From: DATMNI01 sp035570275 | GTDB taxonomy: Bacteria > Acidobacteriota > Terriglobia > Bryobacterales > Bryobacteraceae | Direction: 5' to 3' | Length of the DNA: 6,120 bases | NCBI GenBank assembly: GCA_035570275.1 | Contig: DATMNI010000338.1 | Coordinates: 1-6,120, forward strand | Shown: positions 1-6,120 of the stretch, piece by piece | How positions within the stretch are numbered: the stretch's first letter is position 1 | Layout of the letters: each line of letters starts with the position of its first letter | The notes under the pieces: model-generated | Databases searched by the model: none | The model's input: only the letters and a program-made list of their open reading frames with translations | What the model was told of the DNA's origin: nothing | Made by a program: the position numbers and the translations under genes

Positions 1-2
1 AC

Positions 3-2210
3 AAGGCGGCGGGCGGCGTTAAGACCTACGCGCAGAGTCTGCTCCCGCTCAAGGATATCAACGGCAACCCCGTCACCTTGCCCCGTATCAACCAGGGCAG
101 CAATTTCCTGAACCTGCTTCCCGGGGTCAACTTCGGTTTTCCCAACGGTTTCAGCGCGCAGTCGGCCGGCCAGGCTATAACGAACGGGGTGAATAACGGC
201 GCGGCTGTAACCAACGGCGCCTCCTTCAGCCAGGACAGCCGCTGGCCGTTCACCGGCACCGACCAGGTGGAATCCATGCAGGATAAAGTGACCTGGGTCA
301 AGGGCGCACACACCTTTAAGGCCGGCATCTACTACGAAAGAATGGCCCGCAACGTGAGCGTGTACTCGGTCTACAATGCCGCCGGAACCTATTATTTCGG
401 CTCCGACAAGTCCAGTCCGCTCGACACTGGATACCCCTTTGCCAATGCCGTGCTGGGCAGCGTCTTTGCTTATGGCGACGACAACGAGAAGCTGGTCAAT
501 CACGCCCGTTACACGCAGGTCGAGTGGTACCTGCAAGACACCTGGAAGGCCAGCCGCCGGCTCACCTTCGATTACGGTTTGCGCTTCTACCGCGTAGGCG
601 ACCTGAATTCCAAGGGTGGCACGCTGGGGCTGTTCAACACCGCCAGCTACAACGCCAGCCAGGTGGGGCAGTTGCTCTTTCCGGCGTGTTCGGTCCCATC
701 CACCACCGTCACCTGCCCGACCGCGGACAAGATCGCCATCAACCCCAAGACCGGTGCCACCTTCCCGTACGTGCGGCAGGGCACGTTCGATACCTCTTCC
801 TATTCCACCACTCCCTTTTCAGGGCTTCAGTATTACAAGACCCACTTCTTTAACGTCCCCCCGATTCAACTCGGCCCGCGTGTCGGTTTCGCCTGGGACG
901 TGTTCGGGGACGGGAAGACCGCCATGCGCGGCGGTTTCGGAATCACCGTGGGCCGCAACTGGACGGTGGACTACATCGGCGCGCTGGGCGCGGGCCAAGG
1001 CCCGCTGATGGTGCCGCCCAACTTCCTGTCGCCCACCATCCTCTACACCAACTTCGCCGGCCTGGCCAACAGCCAGGCGGTACTCACGCCCCAGAACCTC
1101 ATCGGCGGAACCCCGAACGAGACTCCCGAGTCGACGTACAACTGGAGCTTCGGCATCCAGCGTGAGCTCTCGCGCGGCCTGATTCTCGACGTGTCTTACG
1201 TGGCCAATGCCCTGCGCCACGGTTACGGCCAGTTGTACGATGGCAATGCCGTTGCGCCGCTCACCACCTGGACCCCTTCGGGCTGCGCCACCCCGGTCCT
1301 GGGCGGCTGCCCGAATCAGAAGTTCGTCGACCCGACCACCAACCCGGCCAACCCGGGCTTCTACTCTACTAACCTGATCCGCGCCATGACCGGCTACGCC
1401 GGACTCGGCAACATCATCGACTATACCCAGAGTCTCAACAACAACTACAACTCGCTGCAGGTGCAGTTGAACCGGCGCACCGGCAAGATCCAGTGGAACC
1501 TCAACTACACCTTCTCCCGGACCATTACCTACAACAACAACGGTAACAACGGAACGCTCTTACAGTTTGTCAACCAGCAACTGACGAAGAACGTGGTCAA
1601 CCGTCCGCACGCCATCAACTTCAACCTGGGTTACGACATCCCCAACGGCAGCAAGTTGTGGAGCAACGGGTTCACCAAGGCGGTGCTGGACGGCTGGCAC
1701 ATCAACGGCAACGGAGCCATGTACTCGGGATCGCCTTACACGGTGACCTGCGCTGCAACCGGCCAACCGTCGCAGTACTGGGTCGGCACACCCACCGCCT
1801 ATCTTCCGTTCCGCTGCCAGATGGGGAACAACATTTTCCTCCCCTCCGGGCAGCTTCCCTCGGCCACGGAAAGTCCCGTGTTGCAGGTTCCTTTGAACGC
1901 CGCCAACTTTACGCTTCCGGGTGCGAACTCGCTGGGCATCGGCAACACGCCACCCACCCTGTTCTACGGCCCGTGGTTTTTCAACGTTGACATGTCGCTG
2001 GCTAAGATGACCCAGATCGCGGAGGGAAAGACTCTGGAACTTCGGGTAGAAACCTTTAACACCCTCAACCACTTCAATCCGAGTAACCCGAATACCTCGT
2101 TGACCTACAACTTCGCCACGGGGGCACAGACCAACGCGGCCTTCGGCACCGTTCAAAGCGCGCAGCTTCAGGCCCGGCACACGGTGCTTTCGGCGAGGTT
2201 CCGCTTCTAA
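3..2210 (+). CDS. Oar-like TonB-dependent outer-membrane receptor, C-terminal part (5' truncated by window edge)
   Basis: The frame is open from base 3 to a TAA at 2208-2210, giving 735 residues. The TTG at 78 is not a credible start, because coding sequence continues upstream of it. Seen: many alternating aromatic/polar beta-strand segments, typical Oar-family stretches (YLQDTWKASRRLTFDYGLR, then LGPRVGFAWDVFGDGKTAMRGG, then YNWSFGIQRELSRGL), Asn/Gly-rich loops, and an end ...LSARFRF whose terminal Phe suits outer-membrane barrel assembly. Known: acidobacterial Oar-like proteins are usually about 1,000-1,200 residues, with a carboxypeptidase-regulatory-like domain and plug before the barrel. 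The signal peptide, that N-terminal domain and most of the plug would therefore lie left of the window. The role is inferred to be outer-membrane binding or uptake of a ligand, possibly oligosaccharide or peptide; the substrate cannot be read. All six cysteines occur as three close pairs. The gene converges on the padR-permease operon. Confidence 0.9.
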   Translation, partial: KAAGGVKTYAQSLLPLKDINGNPVTLPRINQGSNFLNLLPGVNFGFPNGFSAQSAGQAITNGVNNGAAVTNGASFSQDSRWPFTGTDQVESMQDKVTWVKGAHTFKAGIYYERMARNVSVYSVYNAAGTYYFGSDKSSPLDTGYPFANAVLGSVFAYGDDNEKLVNHARYTQVEWYLQDTWKASRRLTFDYGLRFYRVGDLNSKGGTLGLFNTASYNASQVGQLLFPACSVPSTTVTCPTADKIAINPKTGATFPYVRQGTFDTSSYSTTPFSGLQYYKTHFFNVPPIQLGPRVGFAWDVFGDGKTAMRGGFGITVGRNWTVDYIGALGAGQGPLMVPPNFLSPTILYTNFAGLANSQAVLTPQNLIGGTPNETPESTYNWSFGIQRELSRGLILDVSYVANALRHGYGQLYDGNAVAPLTTWTPSGCATPVLGGCPNQKFVDPTTNPANPGFYSTNLIRAMTGYAGLGNIIDYTQSLNNNYNSLQVQLNRRTGKIQWNLNYTFSRTITYNNNGNNGTLLQFVNQQLTKNVVNRPHAINFNLGYDIPNGSKLWSNGFTKAVLDGWHINGNGAMYSGSPYTVTCAATGQPSQYWVGTPTAYLPFRCQMGNNIFLPSGQLPSATESPVLQVPLNAANFTLPGANSLGIGNTPPTLFYGPWFFNVDMSLAKMTQIAEGKTLELRVETFNTLNHFNPSNPNTSLTYNFATGAQTNAAFGTVQSAQLQARHTVLSARFRF

Positions 2211-2214
2211 GACT

Positions 2215-2276
2215 ACCGCTCCCTGACGGTCGCGGCTCTGTATGCCTCATCGGAGCCGCGACCGTTAGGGAGTGGT
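2215..2276. repeat. Long near-perfect hairpin (REP-like palindrome or transcript 3' end)
   Basis: Arms at 2215-2238 and 2253-2276 pair over 24 bp with only two G-T wobbles (2218/2273 and 2225/2266), around a 14-nt loop. The core of the right arm is GAGCCGCGACCG. It begins four bases after the receptor stop, so it would fold at the 3' end of that mRNA, and also at the end of the permease mRNA if that is read through. No T tract follows on either strand, so it is not a classical intrinsic terminator. A factor-dependent 3' end stabiliser or a dispersed extragenic palindrome fits better. That the same palindrome recurs in related genomes is my suspicion and is not shown here. Confidence 0.7.
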
Positions 2277-2423
2277 CAAACATTGCCGCCTGCCTTCCAG
2301 GATCCAATCCCCAGAATTGCCGGATTTGTTGAGTATGGGTCTGCCGGTGCGTTAAGTCCCTGAAGTCCGGGGGTTGAAAGCGCCTGAGCCACACTCGCTG
2401 TTACGCCCGCCCCACCGCGGCGC

Positions 2424-2477
2424 TAGAGTAAGTGAGTGTAAGTCGGAAATCACGCACTTACTCAACTACTCACTTAG
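2424..2477. promoter_or_regulatory. Orphan inverted-repeat cluster resembling PadR-type operators
   Basis: TAAGTGAGT (2429-2437) is repeated inverted as ACTCACTTA (2468-2476), a perfect 9-bp match. GAGTAAGTG (2426-2434) is repeated inverted as CACTTACTC (2455-2463), also 9 bp. A further TAAGT lies at 2439-2443. TAAGT units therefore start 10 bp apart on the plus strand, with two more on the minus strand. Read on the minus strand, GGCTAAGTGAGT resembles the half-site AGCTAAGGAGAG in front of padR. No gene starts next to it and no good -35/-10 pair is visible. I infer a regulator binding array, perhaps left from a lost padR-permease unit. A small DNA or RNA structural repeat is the alternative. 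Confidence 0.45.
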
Positions 2478-2529
2478 CCGGCCGATTCGGAAGTCCTGTC
2501 GCGTTTCGCGATACCCGCCTGCTGACGCG

Positions 2530-2551
2530 CGCGGCTCCGGACCGAGCCACG
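2530..2551 (-). terminator. Weak hairpin just after the permease stop
   Basis: CGCGGCTC (2530-2537) pairs with GAGCCACG (2544-2551) over 8 bp, including one wobble, around a 6-nt loop. On the minus strand it sits about 21 bases past the permease TAG. No T run follows, so intrinsic termination is doubtful. Its GCGGCTC/GAGCC core resembles that of the larger hairpin at 2215-2276. Confidence 0.25.
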
Positions 2552-2571
2552 GCTGTCGTTAGCCGGCTGTC

Positions 2572-5202
2572 CTATTCGTGCCGCAGAGACCGGATCGGGT
2601 CCACCGACACCGCGCGCCTCGCCGGCACCCAAGCCGCCGCCAGCGCCACCAGCGCCATGGTGGCGGCGACCGCGCCCAAGACCATCGGGTCGCGCGGCGT
2701 GGCCTGATAGACGATGCTCGCCAGCAGTCGCGTCGAGGCCAGCCCCATTGCCAGTCCGGCGCAGCACCCCACCAGCAGCAGTGTCCCGATGCGGCCCATC
2801 ACGGAGCGCAGCACCTGCCAGGGTTGGGCGCCCACCGCCACGCGCACGCCGATTTCCCGTACCCTGCGGCTTACGGTGTAAGCTGCCAGCCCGTAAATCC
2901 CCGTTACCGCCAGCATCACTGCCAGCAGGCCGAAGGCGGTCAAGGCCGCGGTAGCCGTGCGGGCCGGGAAATAAGCCAGGCCCAGTAACTGGTTGATGCT
3001 GCCCAAGGCATAGACCGGCAGTCTCGGGTCCAGGGTGGCCATGACTTTTCGCAATTGGGCCGCGGCTTCCGCCTCCGGCAATGACGAGCGCATCAGAAGA
3101 ACCGTGGTGTTGTTGTAGTTTTGCGCGACCGAACGGAAGAAGACGGGACGAGGCATTTCGGTCAGGCTTTCGTACTTTCCGTCCTCAACAATGCCGATGA
3201 CTTCCATCAGGGGTCCGCCGGTGCCAATCCGATAGCGGCGGCCGACGGCATCCGGCGTTTTCAAAATCACCCGTGCGAAGGTCTGGTTGACGATCCCTAC
3301 CAGGGGAGCCTTGCGGTCATCGTGCCAGGTGAAATCGCGGCCCGCGACCAGGCGCGTGCCCATGGCGGCCAGGTAACCCGGCGAAGCGTCGTAGTGGATT
3401 GCGGCCATTCCCCGGTTGCGGCGGCCGGTGTCCTGTTCGGAAAAAACCTCGGAGCGCGACTGATCCACCCACAGCGGCACCGAGTTGCCATAAGCGGCGG
3501 CCGTCACACCGGGCAGTTGCCATACGGCATCCAGGGCGCGTCGCTGGAACCGGGCGCCCTCCTCCCGGCTGTAGTGCGCCAGTTCCATGTCGAAGGCGGC
3601 GACGTTCAGTCCGCGCGCCGCTAGGCCAACCGGGGTTTCAAAGGCGTGCGAGAGGCCGCGCACCGACACGAAACAGGCAGTCACCAGGAAGCAGCACAGC
3701 GCCACTTGCGCGGCCAGCAGGAAATCACGCGGGGCCCAGCGGCGGTGTGAATTGCGGCCGGCGGTGCTGCCGCGCAGCGCGCCATTCGGGTCTGTGCTCA
3801 CGGCCCGGCGAGCGGGCGCCACGCCGAAAATCAGTCCCGTTACCAGGGACGCGGCGAAGGCGAAGAGGAGCACGCGCAGATCCGGCGGGCAATCGAAGCG
3901 GACCGGGAAATCGATCGGCGGTGGCGCGTGCCCAATCAGGTTCAGCACTCCATACGCGAGGCCCAGGCCGGCGGCGCCGCCCAGCATGGCGATCGAGAGT
4001 GCTTCCGTCAGAAGTTGACGCAATATCCGGCCGCGGCCCGCGCCGATGGAGAGGCGGATCGCGATCTCGAAGTGGCGGTCCATGGTTCGCGCCGCCAGCA
4101 GGCTGGCCAGGTTGGCGCAGGCGGCCAGCAATACCAGGCCGGCCAGCATCATGATGCCCGCCAGGAACGCCTGTACCGTGCCGCGCAGCATATCGCCGAC
4201 CAGGCCGGGCCGGGCCAGGCCGAACTTCAAGCCGGCGTTTTCGGCAGGGAAGTCGTGGGACAGCGTTTGCGCGATGGAATTCAAGTTGGCAGTGGCCTGT
4301 TGCGGCGTGACGCCGTCGCGCAGGCGGCCCGCCACCCAGGTGTTGAAAGTGTAGCGGTTGTCGAGCCAGGAGCGGCCCTCGATGATGGGCTGCATCATCA
4401 TCGGGATCCAGACGTCGGGCCAGTAAACTAACTCTGTGCCGTAGAAGCCGGCGGGCGCCACGCCGAGGATGGTGTATGGCAGGGCGTTGATGCGCACCGT
4501 TTTGCCGGCGATGGCGGCGTCGCCGGCGAAGCGGCTCTGCCACGCCGCATAGCTTAAGACGGCGTAGGGGCTGGCTCCCGGTTTGAGGTCGTCTTCGGCG
4601 TGAAAGAATCGGCCCACCACAGGTTGCACGCCGAGCACGTCGAAGTAGTTTCCAGTGGCGAGATAGCCCCAAAGGCGGCGGGGGCCGTCCCGGGTTTCGA
4701 TGCCCAGTTGCGCGACGCGGTAGCCAATCATGCCCGAGAACGTGGTGTTGCGATCGCGCAGGTCACGGTAGTTGGGAAACGAGTGGCCGGGGCCTTGCAC
4801 AAAGAAGATCCGGCCGGGCGACCGAACCGGCAGGCCGCGCAGCAACATGGTGTTAACGATGCTGAAGACCACCGTGTTGGCGCCAATACCGAGCGCCAGC
4901 GAGAGCACCGCGACGGCCAGAAAGCCGGGCGACTTGCGCAGCGTGCGTAAGGTATAGCGAAGGTCCTGGCGCAACTCGTCGAACCAGCGCAAGCCGGCGG
5001 AGCGGCGGCATTGCTCGCGGTACGTTTCCCTTGAGCCCAATTCCAGGCGTGCGCGGCGCCGGGCTTCCTGGGGCGCCATGCCGGTGCGCACCAGGTGCTC
5101 GGCGCGTTGTTCCACGTGCAGCCGGAGTTCGTCGTCCAGGTCGCGTTCCCAATCGTCGCGGCGCCAGAGTGCCTTCAACGTGTTGACCAGCCGTGCCGGC
5201 AT
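2572..5202 (-). CDS. ADOP-family (MacB/FtsX-type) duplicated ABC permease
   Basis: This 876-residue inner-membrane protein has the full architecture of acidobacterial duplicated orphan permeases. Residues 1-85 form a charged, helical N-terminal prefix domain. About eight membrane segments can be placed near 94-120, 346-370, 398-424, 443-464, 493-514, 755-777, 802-828 and 838-860. Two large MacB-like extracytoplasmic domains lie at about 121-345 and 515-750. The duplication is visible in the paired coupling-helix motifs FEIAIRLSIGAGRGRILRQL (379-398) and REIGVRVAVGAQPWQVLRSV (782-801), and in the paired PARRAVSTDPNGALR (463-477) and PARRAVSVDPIRSLR (860-874). No Walker motifs are present and no ATPase gene is adjacent, so it is an orphan permease. 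By relation to MacB, transmission of mechanical force or efflux is possible; the substrate is unknown. The ATG is supported by a strong ribosome binding site and by one-base spacing from padR, which implies coupled expression under PadR control. Confidence 0.93.
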   Translation of the reverse strand: MPARLVNTLKALWRRDDWERDLDDELRLHVEQRAEHLVRTGMAPQEARRRARLELGSRETYREQCRRSAGLRWFDELRQDLRYTLRTLRKSPGFLAVAVLSLALGIGANTVVFSIVNTMLLRGLPVRSPGRIFFVQGPGHSFPNYRDLRDRNTTFSGMIGYRVAQLGIETRDGPRRLWGYLATGNYFDVLGVQPVVGRFFHAEDDLKPGASPYAVLSYAAWQSRFAGDAAIAGKTVRINALPYTILGVAPAGFYGTELVYWPDVWIPMMMQPIIEGRSWLDNRYTFNTWVAGRLRDGVTPQQATANLNSIAQTLSHDFPAENAGLKFGLARPGLVGDMLRGTVQAFLAGIMMLAGLVLLAACANLASLLAARTMDRHFEIAIRLSIGAGRGRILRQLLTEALSIAMLGGAAGLGLAYGVLNLIGHAPPPIDFPVRFDCPPDLRVLLFAFAASLVTGLIFGVAPARRAVSTDPNGALRGSTAGRNSHRRWAPRDFLLAAQVALCCFLVTACFVSVRGLSHAFETPVGLAARGLNVAAFDMELAHYSREEGARFQRRALDAVWQLPGVTAAAYGNSVPLWVDQSRSEVFSEQDTGRRNRGMAAIHYDASPGYLAAMGTRLVAGRDFTWHDDRKAPLVGIVNQTFARVILKTPDAVGRRYRIGTGGPLMEVIGIVEDGKYESLTEMPRPVFFRSVAQNYNNTTVLLMRSSLPEAEAAAQLRKVMATLDPRLPVYALGSINQLLGLAYFPARTATAALTAFGLLAVMLAVTGIYGLAAYTVSRRVREIGVRVAVGAQPWQVLRSVMGRIGTLLLVGCCAGLAMGLASTRLLASIVYQATPRDPMVLGAVAATMALVALAAAWVPARRAVSVDPIRSLRHE

Positions 5203-5214
5203 GCTAGACCTCCT
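5203..5214 (-). promoter_or_regulatory. Permease ribosome binding site inside the padR 3' end
   Basis: On the minus strand AGGAGGT (5214-5208) lies 5 bases before the permease ATG. It is formed by the last sense codons of padR (Glu-Glu-Val). The padR TAG (5206-5204) falls between it and the ATG, with a single base left over. The layout fixes the permease start and points to translational coupling. Confidence 0.85.
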
Positions 5215-5545
5215 CGCGCCGGGCCGAAAGCGCGGCCGTCATGGCGGTTACCAGCCGTTCCCAACCGGCGGTCTGCTCGCGCAGGCGTTTGCGGCCGGCC
5301 GTGGTGAGTTGGTAAAACTTGGCGCGGCGGTTGTTGTCCGAAGTACCCCATTCGCCCGCGATCAGCCCCTGGTGTTCCAGCCGGTAGAGGGCCGGGTAGA
5401 GCGCGCCCTGTTCGATCTGCAGCGCGCCGCCGGAAATCTGTTCGATGCGCAGCAGCACACCGTAACCGTGCAACGGGCCGAGGGAAGCGGATTTGAGGAT
5501 CAGAAGATCCAGCGTGCCGGGAAGGATGGCGGCGGTCTCGGACAT
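5204..5545 (-). CDS. PadR-family winged-helix transcriptional regulator
   Basis: The 113-residue protein has the short PadR layout: a winged helix-turn-helix and a brief C-terminal helix for dimerisation. The motif LPGTLDLLILKSASLGPLHGYGV covers residues 8-30. The recognition part with GALYPALYRLEHQGLI follows at 47-62. The wing, NRRAKFYQLTTAGRKRL, is at 72-88. About 25 residues of mainly helical C-terminus complete it, a normal length for the PadR-s1 class. The ATG at 5545 is preceded by AAGGAG at 5 bases. PadR proteins are usually repressors released by a small ligand, often governing a neighbouring transporter. Here the target is most likely its own promoter, which is overlaid by an inverted repeat, and therefore also the downstream permease. 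The effector is unknown. Confidence 0.95.
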   Translation of the reverse strand: MSETAAILPGTLDLLILKSASLGPLHGYGVLLRIEQISGGALQIEQGALYPALYRLEHQGLIAGEWGTSDNNRRAKFYQLTTAGRKRLREQTAGWERLVTAMTAALSARREEV

Positions 5546-5548
5546 AGG

Positions 5549-5596
5549 CTCTCCTTAGCTATTTAGGAGAATACGCCGACTCTCCTAAGCTGTCAA
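5549..5596 (-). promoter_or_regulatory. padR-permease promoter overlaid by operator dyad
   Basis: On the minus strand, TTGACA (5596-5591) is followed after 17 bp by TATTCT (5573-5568), a good sigma-70-type pair with a consensus -35. Transcription would start near 5561. AAGGAG (5556-5551) is the ribosome binding site, so the leader is very short. A perfect inverted repeat, TTAGGAGA (5563-5570) and TCTCCTAA (5581-5588) with a 10-bp gap, covers the -10 and most of the spacer. A third half-site, AGCTAAGGAGAG (5560-5549), is a direct repeat of AGCTTAGGAGAG (5591-5580) with one mismatch, displaced 31 bp (about three helix turns), and includes the ribosome binding site. This is a probable PadR autorepression operator. 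The binding itself is inferred. Confidence 0.75.
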
Positions 5597-5609
5597 GGGG
5601 AATCGTTCC

Positions 5610-5845
5610 ATTCTCCGAGGGCCTGTCCACGTGATCGATGACGAGGACATCCACCGGCCCTTTTTTGGACTTAAGCGGCGCCCGAGTTGTTCCTGGAGAG
5701 CGCTGAATAGCGATGGGCCGAGCGAGGCCTCCGCGGTCCGGCCGTCGGACGCCGGCGGACCCGAGTCGGGCGTCCACTGAAGCCTAAAATCGGAGTTCCC
5801 TTCCAGACCGGCCGTGCTCAGTACTTCTTCATCGCACGCATGCTC
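5610..5845 (-). pseudogene. TIGR03435-family protein, C-terminal remnant with frameshift
   Basis: The minus strand encodes the characteristic tail of TIGR03435 proteins, a family of unknown function abundant in Solibacter-like Acidobacteriota, in two frames. The first frame reads STAGLEGNSDFRLQWTPD (5818-5765), then a variable stretch, then LFSALQEQLGRRLSPKKG down to about 5659. The second reads KKGPVDVLVIDHVDRPSEN (to 5610). The break is at AAAAAAG (5666-5660), where one base appears to be missing, or where a -1 slip would restore the frame. Only about 70 residues can be recognised, against roughly 250-300 in the family. A TGA at 5848-5846 closes the first frame, and no family sequence is seen upstream of about 5824. 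The usual stop after PSEN is also gone: the frame continues to a TAG at 5561-5559 inside the padR promoter. This is most simply a decayed gene. Confidence 0.72.
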
Positions 5846-6120
5846 TCACGGATTGGCCGGTAAACGGGTCACAAAGAAACTCAATAAATCGACAGAGCGA
5901 TTTCAATGACTTACAGATCTCTTACCCCGAACCTTATTGACACGGTGTTAATTCTATAAGTGAGATAAGGTTGGGCGCACCACTCGCCCAGCCGCGACAG
6001 GTTTTCTTGCTGGCCAGCAAGCGTTGCATGTTCGGTGGTACTGACTTCCCGCAAGCCCTTAAAAGCTGAACGGCGGTTCCCCTTCGTGGAGGAGGTCGAC
6101 GGGAAGACAGATGGGTTCGA
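5846..6120. other. Unassigned intergenic region with AT-rich island
   Basis: I recognise no gene. Bases 5871-5970 have about 37% GC, far below the rest of the window. They contain an 8-bp inverted repeat, AACCTTAT (5930-5937) and ATAAGGTT (5965-5972), with a TTGACA at 5937-5942 that lacks a well-spaced -10. A frame is open on the plus strand from 5969 to the window edge, ending in ...AERRFPFVEEVDGKTDGF. Another is open on the minus strand from the edge to a stop at about 5909. Neither has a convincing start or a family resemblance. Confidence 0.5.
6006..6021. repeat. 16-bp perfect palindrome
   Basis: CTTGCTGGCCAGCAAG is identical to its own reverse complement. As RNA it could form a 6-bp stem with a GGCC loop. 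As DNA it could be a dimeric protein site. There is no T tract on the 3' side of either strand, so a terminator is unlikely. Confidence 0.5.

Larger units (their letters stand above)
2277..2571. other. Convergent intergenic region without a gene
   Basis: I find no credible gene here. The short open frames have no family resemblance, and the two that cross into the permease are antisense to it. The stretch contains the inverted-repeat cluster at 2424-2477, a 5-bp hairpin with a TTT loop at 2499-2511 (TCGCG/CGCGA), and a second hairpin at 2530-2551. About 150 bp (2277-2423) has nothing that I recognise. Confidence 0.6.

Noticed and set aside
78..80. TTG as a start codon for the receptor
   Set aside because: The same frame is open to the window edge with coding-like sequence, and the family is hundreds of residues longer at the N-terminus.
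1560..2180. 206-residue antisense frame over the receptor
   Set aside because: Antisense shadow of a well-supported gene, with no ribosome binding site or recognisable domain.
2374..2562. 62-residue plus-strand frame in the convergent gap
   Set aside because: It runs through the inverted-repeat cluster, has no ribosome binding site and no homology that I recognise.
3725..4672. Long 315-residue frame on the minus strand inside the permease
   Set aside because: Arg/Pro/Gly-rich composition typical of an out-of-frame reading of GC-rich coding DNA. The permease frame has clear family motifs throughout.
6105..6120. GGGTTCGA at the window end, like a tRNA or tmRNA T-loop
   Set aside because: No A-box, D-arm or anticodon stem can be found in the preceding 60-70 bases, and the 3' half lies outside the window.
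5969..6120. Open plus-strand frame ending AERRFPFVEEVDGKTDGF, possible start of a gene running off the right edge
   Set aside because: No ATG in frame, the GTG at 6035 has no ribosome binding site, and the peptide is not recognised. Only the last 18 residues look protein-like.
5909..6120. Minus-strand open frame from the window edge to a stop near 5909
   Set aside because: About 70 codons, open by chance at this length, with no family resemblance. It overlaps the palindrome and the AT-rich dyad.

Overview
The window looks like chromosomal DNA from an Acidobacteriota member, probably of the Solibacter/Bryobacter group. Three family-level signs agree. There is a large Oar-like TonB-dependent receptor. 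There is a PadR regulator coupled to a duplicated MacB/FtsX-type permease of the ADOP kind (acidobacterial duplicated orphan permease). There is also a remnant of the TIGR03435 protein family, which is strongly associated with these bacteria. The DNA is GC-rich apart from one AT-rich patch near 5871-5970. The taxon is inferred from family content only.

Layout. Bases 3-2210 (+) hold the C-terminal 735 codons of the receptor; its start lies left of the window. A 361-bp convergent gap (2211-2571) follows. It contains a long, nearly perfect hairpin right behind the receptor stop, an orphan cluster of inverted repeats at 2424-2477, and a small hairpin near the permease stop. The minus strand then carries a two-gene operon, padR (5204-5545) followed by the ADOP permease (2572-5202). 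One base separates the two genes, and the permease ribosome binding site lies inside the end of padR. In front of padR is a clear sigma-70-type promoter (TTGACA, 17 bp, TATTCT). It is overlaid by a perfect 8-bp inverted repeat, the probable operator for autoregulation. Immediately upstream, 5610-5845 (-) is the 3' end of a TIGR03435 gene, lacking its N-terminal part and shifted in frame at an A6G run. From about 5846 to 6120 I recognise no gene: there is an AT-rich stretch with an 8-bp dyad, a 16-bp perfect palindrome, and open frames running off the edge that cannot be judged.

How it works together. PadR probably binds the dyad over its own promoter and so controls itself and the permease. 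No ABC ATPase is visible beside the permease, as expected for an 'orphan' permease. The receptor is a separate convergent unit. The window offers no clear new multi-gene system. The best leads are the PadR operator, its sequence-related orphan cluster 3 kb away, the long hairpin, and the slippery-site frameshift in the TIGR03435 remnant.
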